Shown here: positions 8,409 through 19,000 of the stretch, piece after piece | How positions within the stretch are numbered: position 1 is the stretch's first letter | How the letters are laid out: every line of letters begins with the position of its first letter | The notes under the pieces: generated by a model | Told to the model about the DNA's origin: nothing | Database searches by the model: none | Seen by the model: only the letters and a program-made list of their open reading frames with translations | Virus record (IMG/VR): IMGVR_UViG_3300010354_000448 | Location: 1 to 28,578 of that record | DNA: 28,578 nt | Origin: a virus | Reading direction: 5' to 3' (one strand) | Made by a program: the position numbers and the translations under genes

Positions 8409-10010
8409 TTAGAATTCGACAACCAACTTTACGTCTTCAATCTGGTCATTAGACCTAAAGACTGGTTTTCTATTTTCAACGTATAAAATTTGACCACTGA
8501 ATTTTTTAATTTCTCCTGCATTATATCCACTGGTAAAAGTAATTCCAGAGATTGTAGAAGAATATGCAGTGTCTGGTGTAAGAACCGTACCAGAGGTTGC
8601 TCCAGTAATAGCATTTGCCCCAGAGAATTCAACTAGTTTATTTGCATTTGAACCAGACTGTTGTGCGCTAATATATTCATTTTGATAATATCTTAAAATT
8701 TTGGTTGTAGAATCCCAATGGATAATTCTACCTTTTGCACCAGTAGTAGCCTGGGTAATAATTTCACCATTAGTAAAATTAGTTACAGCAGAAGAAGAAA
8801 ACTTAATGGACTTACAAACAGCTGCAGTAGTGGTTGTAAAATCAGCATTTGCGGTTGTTTGTGGGTCAGAAATTAATCCAAATCTTCTAAATTGCATATC
8901 AACTGGAATATCACCACTGCCATCCAAGAAGTCTAGACTCTTATTAATCATCACTCTATATGCACCCAATTCTCTAAGTGCATCAGAACCATGTCCTCCT
9001 GGTGGAGAAATGACAACTTCAACAGCAGAACTATTAGCGCTTAAAGATGTCACTGTTCCTGTTCTTGCAAGTGCATCATTAATTGAAGAATAACACTCTG
9101 CTAAATTTAATTTACCAAATGTATATCCAGTTCCAGCCTGTTGGATTTCTGCAGTATCAATCTTGTTTGCATTAGTATCAGAGGATGGGACTACTATTCT
9201 TGCAATAGCTTTTGTTGTGTCGCCTCCCAATCCACCATCTCCAATAATAGGAGAATAATATGTTCCTGCGGTTAATCCAGACCCTCTGTTAGTAATAACT
9301 ACCTGATTAATTGCTCCACCAACTGCAGCACTGGAAACTGTAGAATCAGCTTTAACTGGAATAAAATCTGTAGAGACAAATTTAATATAATCGGAAATAG
9401 ATAGCGTATACATATACTTCCATCTATAATTATCAGTTGGGGAATCAATAATACCTGTGCTAGTTCCTGTTGGTTCTTCTGTCGATGGTCTTCCATTTGG
9501 ATAAGTAGGACTCTGACCATTGAAGATACACTTATAAACTTGGTAGTTGCTGTTAATTACATAAAATTGGCTGTCATATAATTTTGACTGGCCAGTTGCT
9601 GATAGATTACTAGAAGAATAATTACTTCTGTACATATCGTAAACAGTATTGTTTTGCCAAGTTCTTTTTCTAATTACTTGGGATACGTCACTTCTAGTAA
9701 CTCTCTTAATTGCAATCATATCATCATAAATTTCACTTAATTCATCGTAAGAATCCACTGGGTCTGGTGGGGAGAAATCAGAAACAGCAGAAACCTGTCC
9801 ATACTTTTCACCACCAGATAATGGAGCACTGCCATCATTCCAATTATATGAACGTCCAATAAACAAGTAAATTTTACTTCTATAAGCTTGAGATGCGGCA
9901 CTACTATCATCAGAATCTGGAACTCCTACAGAAGTATAAGGTTCTTCAAGAGATTCGATGAATTGTTCTGCTGCAAAAACTCTAAAATTATCAGTTACTA
10001 GTGAGGGCAT
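8409..10010 (-). CDS. 8: Baseplate wedge protein gp8, 533 residues
   Basis: The N-terminus MPSLVTDNFRVFAAEQFIES is followed by YLFIGRSYNWNDGSAP, then IYDDMIAIKRVTRSDVSQVI and W..NTVYDMYRSNY. This is the characteristic gp8 pattern of T4-like cyanophages. gp8 packs with gp6, gp7, gp10, gp25 and gp53 into the baseplate wedge. At 533 residues it is much longer than T4 gp8 (about 330); the extra length lies in the C-terminal half, in Gly/Thr-rich beta segments such as VITNRGSGLTAGTYYSPIIG. The start has an AGGA ribosome-binding site 7 bases upstream. A late-promoter-like AATAAATA lies 34 bases upstream, overlapping the stop codon of the gp7-like gene. Its position between the gp7-like gene and the DUF4815 gene matches the expected wedge order. 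Confidence 0.88.
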   Translation of the reverse strand: MPSLVTDNFRVFAAEQFIESLEEPYTSVGVPDSDDSSAASQAYRSKIYLFIGRSYNWNDGSAPLSGGEKYGQVSAVSDFSPPDPVDSYDELSEIYDDMIAIKRVTRSDVSQVIRKRTWQNNTVYDMYRSNYSSSNLSATGQSKLYDSQFYVINSNYQVYKCIFNGQSPTYPNGRPSTEEPTGTSTGIIDSPTDNYRWKYMYTLSISDYIKFVSTDFIPVKADSTVSSAAVGGAINQVVITNRGSGLTAGTYYSPIIGDGGLGGDTTKAIARIVVPSSDTNANKIDTAEIQQAGTGYTFGKLNLAECYSSINDALARTGTVTSLSANSSAVEVVISPPGGHGSDALRELGAYRVMINKSLDFLDGSGDIPVDMQFRRFGLISDPQTTANADFTTTTAAVCKSIKFSSSAVTNFTNGEIITQATTGAKGRIIHWDSTTKILRYYQNEYISAQQSGSNANKLVEFSGANAITGATSGTVLTPDTAYSSTISGITFTSGYNAGEIKKFSGQILYVENRKPVFRSNDQIEDVKLVVEF

Positions 10011-10043
10011 GTTACAGTCCTAGTGGATATTTCTTTGTATGAT

Positions 10044-10051
10044 TATTTATT
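10044..10051 (-). promoter_or_regulatory. Late-promoter-like octamer AATAAATA before gp8
   Basis: The minus strand has AATAAATA 34 bases before the gp8 ATG. It differs from the T4 late consensus TATAAATA only at the first base. It overlaps the TAA stop (10050-10052) of the gp7-like gene. The leader would carry the AGGA ribosome-binding site of gp8. Confidence 0.5.
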
Positions 10052-13000
10052 AGACAAAATTATCCGAATAAACCAAAGTTGTGGATGTGTGAGAAGTAGG
10101 AGAAGAACCTCTTGTGCATCCCAACAACTGTGTTAATGTAGTGTCAGTATATTCAATCACTTCATTGTCAATGATAACTCTAAATGTATCGTAACCAATT
10201 CCGCCATTATTTACAGTGACGGAAGTAATAGTTCCAGAGTTGTCTAAAGTTGGTTCTAACACACACCCACTTCCACCTCCTCCAGATAGTGCAAGAGAGA
10301 TATCTCTATCATCATATCCAGAACCACCAGTCAAAACTTCAATTTTTCTGATTCTACCTTTGCTGACAAATACTCTAAATGTTGCCCCGGCGCCAGTATT
10401 GGAAGACACCGTTACAACTGGGGTATTCTTGTCAAAGGAAGATGTATTACCAACAGATATAGTTTCAACAGTGGAGTTGATATTAGACGTTAATGTGGTT
10501 GCTTTTCTTACAGTGGAAGAACTAATCAATTTCTTTCTGTAGACATATGCATAAGTAGTTGGAACTATTTCTTGAGTGGTATATAAATTGTATCCAGGAT
10601 ACTGTATTGTCAAAGGAGTTGTTATTGATTTTCCTAAAATTGGGTTAATAGTTGTCAAAGTTTTTGCACTATTTCCTGTTCCTTTTGTACGAAGAATAGT
10701 TGGGGATGGATATCCAACCCCACCAGTTGTAATAGAAATTGCAGATAATTTTCCTTGAGAAATTGTAGAGGTTGAGGTAAATCCAGAAGGAGAAGTTCCA
10801 GAATAAGTTGCTGTTTTTAATACTGTTGGAGAGATAATTTCTGTAACTGTTCTTTCAGTTGATTCTCCAGAAATATAGATAGTGTCCCCAACAGAAACTT
10901 GTTTGATTGTATTATATACAATCATGTCCTCTGTGGTCCCCATGTAATCCATTACAATCAAAGGTCCCGAAGTAACATTATTTGTAAATACCAACTTATT
11001 ATTATCAATGTAATAATCATACAATGGACTTTGAATATTTCCATTTTTCAATACAATAATTTGATTTTCATGTTCTCTTGGTCTGGAGATAACAGCATTT
11101 GGATAATAATTTGCAGTTGGAGAAGATTTTAAATCGTAAATCTTACCTCCAAACCCAGAAGTTATACTTTGAAGTTTTAAGAATGAACCAACTACCTTGA
11201 TAGAAATTTTATCTGATGATGTTGGAGCTGTAGTAAATTGAATTTGACTCTTGATATCTCCTTGCAAAGTATAATCAACTGCAGAGTCAAGAATCTTTCC
11301 ATTCTTCAATACCAATAGACTAGATTCTGATGGAATATTGTTTGAATCAATATTGCCGGCCGGTACAAAATTTTGTTCCGATAAGAATAGATTAAACTTA
11401 GTATTGACTGAATTAAATGGAGTATGAATAGAATCTAAAAGTTTAAATAGTCCATTAAATTTAATTGCAAAAATATTTCCTGTAGTCTGTGCAGTTGAAA
11501 GAGTAACTCTTGAGGTTGTAGTCCAAGAATATCCATTCAATTCTGCAAAGGTCCATTGATTATTGGAGAATACAACAACATCCTCTTGTTGCGATGTTAC
11601 TGCAGAACTAAGGTTATATACAGTATTAGAACCACCATTGGAAGTTAATGAAATTAACTGATTTCCATGCATTCTAATCATGAAAATTTCATCTGTATGT
11701 TGTGGAGCAGTTACAAAATTAACAAGTCCTCTATTTGTACTCAATGTGTATTGTGTTCCTGGATGTTGTACAACTCCATTTACAGAAATTAAAATATCTG
11801 CATCCGAAACTATATCTGATGCAATCAAATTAGCACCATTATATAAAAGTTTAAATTGAGTCTTTACTCCATCTGGACAATCATTAATATTATCAATAAT
11901 GGTAGAAGTTACATATTGCATAACAAATGGAGTAGTTCCAGAGTCTACTGTTTGACCATTGAGTAATGTAACTGTAGAACCAGAAACTGTAAAATCTTTG
12001 TTATTAAATTTTGGAGCTCCGTTGATAAACAATACAAGTCCATCTTGGTTGGTTGTAATGGAAGATGACAAAGTAATTGTGCTTCCACTGACGGTACTTA
12101 TTCCAATTTCGGCCGAAGCATGAGTATACATGATGAAAACTTGTTCTCCAGAAGTAACACTAGTGGTGAATGTTAGTGTACTTCCAGTAACTGTGAAATC
12201 TTCAGTTGGATTTTGAAATACTCCATTTCTTAGAACAAATAAATCATCTGCATTTGGAGGAGTCATTCCAAGGTTTACAGTCGTTGTGGTAGTTGATGCT
12301 GTAAAATCTGTGATATAACTATTTGTATTGATGTTATTGTATGAGTAAATAACCGTTATGTCACTACCAGGTGTTGGTGCTTCTGAGAATACCACATTAG
12401 TTCCAGATAAAGTATAATCAATACCTGGTCTTTGGAAAACTCCATTTCTGCAAATAAGTAAATTATAAACACTTACTGGGGTAAAAGTTAAGCCACTAAG
12501 AGTCAATGGATATGTTGTAGTGGTTGAATTGTAACAATTGAATGGGTCAAGAATAACATTTTTAGTTTTTACTGGTAATAGTTGTCTATTAAAATAAACC
12601 AGTTTTACATTATCACTAGCAATTGGAGCAGTTGTCAATGTGATTTTATTATCAGTAAGAGACTGTGTGACAGCATCTGGCCTCTTGAGCAGATTGTTCT
12701 TAATGACAAAAATATCACCAACATTGTTTACATATTGGGGAACTCCATTATCAGAAAGATTAAACGTAACTCGGGTTCCATTCTGAACCACATTTAATCT
12801 ATCTAAATCTGCACATCTATTATTTGTATTATTCGCAAGATATCCACTGACAAAATCAACTAAAGTAAATGTTTTACCGGCTGCATAGGTGTTGGTAAAT
12901 GTAATTGTAGACGTAGTAATAGTATAATCATCTGGGTCAAGAACTAGATTATCAACATAAACCATTAAAGATTTTTTCCCATTGATAGGAGTGTATGTAA

Positions 13001-16000
13001 CCCCGTCAAATGTTGTTAAATTATAAGTTGAGGTTCCAGTGACATAAGTTATTGGATTTAATACTTCAACATAACTACTGGAGTATTCTGGATTTGTATA
13101 TACAAATCTGCTATCAAATCCATAGACTGTATCTGCAGTGGCAGACATTGTACCATCTAAAGTTTCCTTTTCAATTTCATAGAAAGAATTGGAATTTTTT
13201 GCGGAACTAGATTCAATCTTTTCGGTAAATCTCTTAATAGAACAAGGTCTGTAATCAGACACTCTATTTCCAGATATTGTAAGATTTGTAATTTGTGAAC
13301 AAGTTACAGTTTCATTAATTTGCCATCCAAATAGTTCAGAAGCAGAAACACTTTCGGAAATAGTAACAGTATTACCAGAAACTGTATAATCGGTCAATAG
13401 ATGAGACTGTCCAACTGCTCTTGTAAAAATTAACAACTGACAGTTGCTAGCCGGGGTATAATTTAATGTAAATGTTGGTCCAGAACCAGTAAAGGTTAAT
13501 TTTCTTAGATTTGATTGTACTAGTACAAATGCTGTTGCGGTGGTGGTAACAGCTGAAGATAAAGTTATAGTGCTTCCAGACAGAGAAAAACTATCTGGGT
13601 CTTGTACAACACCATTAATTGATAATAATAGATTTTCTTTATTTGATGGAATATATGGTAGTAAATCTTTAGATAGATTAAAAACAGTAGTCCCTGCAGT
13701 CAACGTAGTGACATCTAATAATTCAGTTGTATTAGTTAATTTATAATTTACTACCTCATCGGTTGGTAAAATTGTAAATCTTGGAATATAATTGTTATTG
13801 GATACATAATAACTTTCTCTTGGTCTCTGCAAAATTCCAGAGAAGAAAGATATATTAAATAAAGTTTCAGTGTCAATTCCAAAAACAAAATTATCGGTTA
13901 CTTTGAATATAAATTCCCCAACTTGGAATACTGAATCACCATACGGTAAGATTTCAATATATCCCTCAGTTATACTAAGAATAATACCCTTGGATTCGGT
14001 GCTATTTCCATAGATATAATCTCCAATAGCAAAAGCTCCAGGGTCACTAACTTGAATTGTCTGTTTTTTACATCCAGTTAGTTTTAAATTAAGATTTGCA
14101 GTATTTTGAAGATTTGCCCTAAAGATAACAGAACTGCTAAATACATCATTAGAGTTGGTAAAGAATGATGTTCTCTTCTCTAATATATTTTTACCAAAAA
14201 CTCTAAATCCAGATGGATGAGTATTTTTAATAACCTCACTTCTCCATTCCGAAGTATTTCTTGGCGAGGATATTAAATAAGACCAATCTTGGTAATATTT
14301 ACTATCATGAATTCTTTGAGAGTAATCATTTAAAAATCCTTTGTTGTCAATAAACTTAGATTGTAGTGATGTAATTGCCTGTGATTTTGTATGAACTTTT
14401 GCTCTTCTTATAGAAACAACGTTTCCATAAACTTGAAAATCTTTGCTGTATACGATGTCATTTTCAGATACAGAACCATTTACAACAGTAAATTGGATGG
14501 TAGATGACTTATAATCAAAATTATTGATTAAAGCTTTATTTGAAGAAGATGTCCCATTAAAAGTAATATAGTCATTCCTTAAAATTTTCTTTCTGGATAA
14601 AACCGCGGCAAAATTTGCTCCAGAACCAGTACTGCTTTCCACAGTTATTGTTGGAACTTTACTGAAATTAAATCCTCCTTTGAGAACTTTAATTTCAGTA
14701 ATTGTTCCAGTTCCTGCAACAATTGCAAATTCGCAATTTGAATCGACTACTCCGTTAACTTTGACGATATCGGAAGTGGAGTAGTTTGAACCACCAGACA
14801 ATACTTTAATACTTGTAATTTCAAAGTTATTTGTAATTTTTGCAGTATAAGGTATTTTTAAATCATAGTTAACAGTTTTATTGGAAATAAATTTATCTCC
14901 AATTGTTGAATAATCAAAATTGGAAAGTTTTCCAATAGAATTAGAGTTTAATTGAATTAATGCGCCGGTTCCAGAAGAACTATTAACACCAATTACCTCA
15001 GGTAATTTTCTATAGTTTTGTCCTTGGTTTGCAATAGTAATTTCGGCAATCTTACCAGATGCACTTGCAGATTTTGTGGTGTATATTATAGAAGTTAATC
15101 CAGCAGCAGTAAAGTCGGTTGGTTGATTGACGGTAAAGGTTGTATCGGTGACACTTTGTACTACAGAAGCACCCAAAAGTGAATACTTATTAATTACTAA
15201 TTGATAAGTTGCTGAATTTAAATGTAAATATAAAATTGTTGGTAGTAAATTTGTATTCAGTCTAATCTCAGTCGAAGTAAAAGTAATTGCATCCTTGTTA
15301 AAATAAGGTTGCAAATTATTTCTATCGTAAGAGAATTTTGCAGTTGATACAAAAGAACTTACAAATTTAGCGTTGTTGAAATAATTTAAATTGGTTATTG
15401 GTGATAATGTTGTTTCTGCATAATTAACATTTCTCACATAATCAATGTATACATAATCACCTTTTGATAATCCGTGATTTGATGAAGTAGTAAATACTAT
15501 CTTTCCTGAATCAAAAGCATATGAAGAAATGGATTTTCCAGAAATTTGAGAAACAAATGCAGAAAATCCTACACCAAAAGTATCTGAATTATCTACAATT
15601 AATTTATCAAAAGTTTTGTAGTTAATTCCACCATCTTCGATGATAACAGAATCAATAGAACCAGGAGTAACATTTCTGGTGTTTAAAATAGTTCTGCATG
15701 TATTCTTAAACTCTTTTGGATAATATTGATTTGCAGAATTGTTTATTCTTCTGAAAGAACCAGGAATTCTATCATTTCTTCTTGTTCCACAGATATTAAA
15801 ATCATCAGCATTTGAATAATATTCTAATCCAATAAAATATGGGAATGCGTCGGTAGCAAAATATGCATATGTTCCATGTGGAAACTCTGGAGTTACACAA
15901 AAACGACCATTATGTTTATCCAACACAGATGATGTTGATAATTCATAGTCTTCCACGAAAGAACCTAATGGATAACTAACCACTGAAGGGCCTCCAGTTC

Positions 16001-19000
16001 TGGTTGACTTTAATTGCCAAGAAGAAGTAATTGCCGTTATAGATGAAGTAGAATCTAGTGGATTAGAATATCCATACTTGCCATAAATTGGATTGCCATC
16101 ATATGCCCACCCAATAACTTTAGAATGAGTTCCAGAAGTAACTTGATATTGAGAATTCAAATTTGAAGTAGTCTTTAATACCAAATATTGTCTGTCATTT
16201 AATGACTCTGGAAGATTTTTCAAAGTCATTTGTTGGAAATTTAATGCACCTGTTGTATCATCATCAGAATCTTCAAATGTATATCCACCGTAGTCATCTG
16301 TGTTTAATACGTTGGATAAATTAAATGTCCAACTCTTAATTTTTCCAGATACCAATGCACCACTTCCAGAGGGTACTATAGTTGCAACTGGAAGAATGGT
16401 ATATCCAGAACCAGGATTTACAATAGAAAATCCAGTTAATTTTCCAGTGGTTGCGCTAATTATTGCTCTGACCGATGCATTTGAACCAATACCAGAAATT
16501 TGAACGGTTGGTTCTGTGAAATAATAATCTCCAGTATCGTTTAGTTCTGCAGAGGAGATAGCACCATTTGCAGTGTATACAGACATTGTTGCTCCAACAC
16601 CTGCAGATACAGAAATTTTTGGAACCGAAGAAAAATTAGTCGATATCAATCCAGTTATATCAATTTCATTTTCTGTTGATTTTCCAACATTAGATCTTGA
16701 AATCAGAGAACCCCTAAAACTTACAATCTCCCCAGAAGAGGATGCTAGTGGAATTGTCTGTGGCGATTTTCCGCCGCCGGAAATAATAATAGAAGGAGCA
16801 ACAATATATCCTTTACCAGAATTTCTAACAAAGATATTATCAATTGTTTTTGTTAATTCATTAAAACTTATATCTAATTGAGCTTCTTCAAATACTAATG
16901 GGTTTTGATTATCAGTTTTTAAAGTTCCCGTAAATGCAATTGGAGTTGTGGAAGTATTATAAGAATCTGTAAATGAGACATCATTTGAATTTAAAGCCAA
17001 AGCATCATCTTTGGTATAATACAACTTGTAGGTATTTGTTCCAGTCACACCAACATAGTATACAGAACCATTAATTAATCCTGCAACGGTTGGGACAGAA
17101 CTTGTATATGTAACTTTTTCACCAGGTTCAAATGTGGTGGAGGTTATTTGAATTGTATTAGTTAAGTAAATTAGATTAGACTGACCAAATGTTGCCGTCT
17201 TTGTTGGATTATTATTTACTACACTAATATTAGGTTTTGACAAATAACCAGTCAAATAAGATGAATCCAAATTGGAAACATTAATTTTGGAAATATAACT
17301 TGAGATGTAAAATAATGTTTGTAAAGATGTATTCGTTAAAGGATTGGTTACACCTTCAATTAAAAATACTGGATACTTAAGATAATTGAATGATAAATTA
17401 TCAGACGAAATGGGAACTTTATAATCTCCACCAGTTCCAATAGAAATAGATGTTAGGGGACCATATTCTACTCGGTTTCCTTTGAATGATTGAATTTCAA
17501 CTCCATCGACAGTAATACCAATACCTTTCGATGTAAGTTTTCCACCTCCTTTGCCGGGGTTTGATTTGATATTAACTCTTTTTAAAAGTTTTTGATTTTT
17601 GCAAGTTTTTCTTCCAACAATACTAGTTAAGTAAGGAGGAATTCCTGAAGAAGAAACATAAACCTTATCTTCATATTCATATACAGATTGCACAGATGGA
17701 GTATTTCCAAAAGAATTTAAAGACCCATCTGCAATGGTGGTTTGATAATTTAAATTCCAAGAAGTATATTTAATTTGACTGTCTGAACTTGTTAAAGTAT
17801 CAACAGTTTCAAAATTTGTTTCTGTATATAAAGAACCACCATCATCCACAATCGGTTTTGATGGAATTCCTAATAACTTAAATACTGGAGCAGTAGCATC
17901 GGAAGAATTTCCATCAAGATATCCAGTTATAAAATAATTATAAGTTTTATTGCCATCAACTCTACTATATGCATAAACTTCATCTCCAGCAAATAGAGAA
18001 AATGTCGATGTTCCAGTATAAGTGCATCCAAATAGTTGGTTGCAACTTCTACTTTCATAATTTATCACATTGCCATTAATATAGACCTTTCCATTGATAA
18101 GAGGAAAACCATAAAGGTCATCTGCAGTTAAAATGAATGCTGTGGTTGAGGAATTAATAGATGCTTTTGATACGGTTAACCTTGTAGTTGGAATTAACCT
18201 TAACTTATTAATATCAAAATTTGATTCAACTCCAAATTCGTAGATATTATCACCAACTAAATTGAATTCACTACTTTCTATTGAAACACCAGGTATTCCA
18301 GAATCCTTATCGGATTGCTGAACTAAAGAAATTATTGATGGTTTTACTAATTTGCCATTGACTGTTTTGTAGATGGCATTTTTTATTAACTCACAATGAA
18401 TTACAGTTTTTGTAGCATATGTTGCAGAAGAAGGTCTAATTGTAAAATCTTTAGGATTCTCTGTGGTTGGTTCTAAAGAGATTGTTTGAATAGAAGGATT
18501 ACCCTTTCTATTGATATCAGTTACTGGATAAGCTACAGAAATAAATGCTCTTGGGTTTTCTCCTCCTTCTCCTATTAGTTCATCTAAAACTTTAAAATAC
18601 CCAACAACATCATATAAAGTTACCTCATTTGACTCAAAATCCCAATTCTCTACTCTCGCATATCCAGTACCACTAATATTTCTTACTACTTGATTTTCTG
18701 TAAATGACCTTTCTCTTACCCTTGCAGTAATAGGACCAACATAACCCTCACCAACGTTATCAATCTGAACGCCGGTAATAGAACCAGATGAATTAATTGA
18801 TGTGACGCTCATCTGAGCAGTCAAAGGGTATACATTATTTACTTTAGTGCCGGTGCCGGAACCAATGATATCAATAATAGGTGCGTTTACAAAGTTACCA
18901 CCTACGACTCTATTATCATATCCACTTCCACCATTAACGATTTCATAGGAACCAATAGAACCAACATAGTTTGTAAGTTTTAATTTTGCTCCAGTTCCTC

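Noticed and set aside
8429-8632. Minus-strand ORF of 67 residues in an alternative frame of gp8
   Set aside because: It lies wholly inside gp8 with no ribosome-binding site, and its Leu-rich composition is that of a frame shadow.
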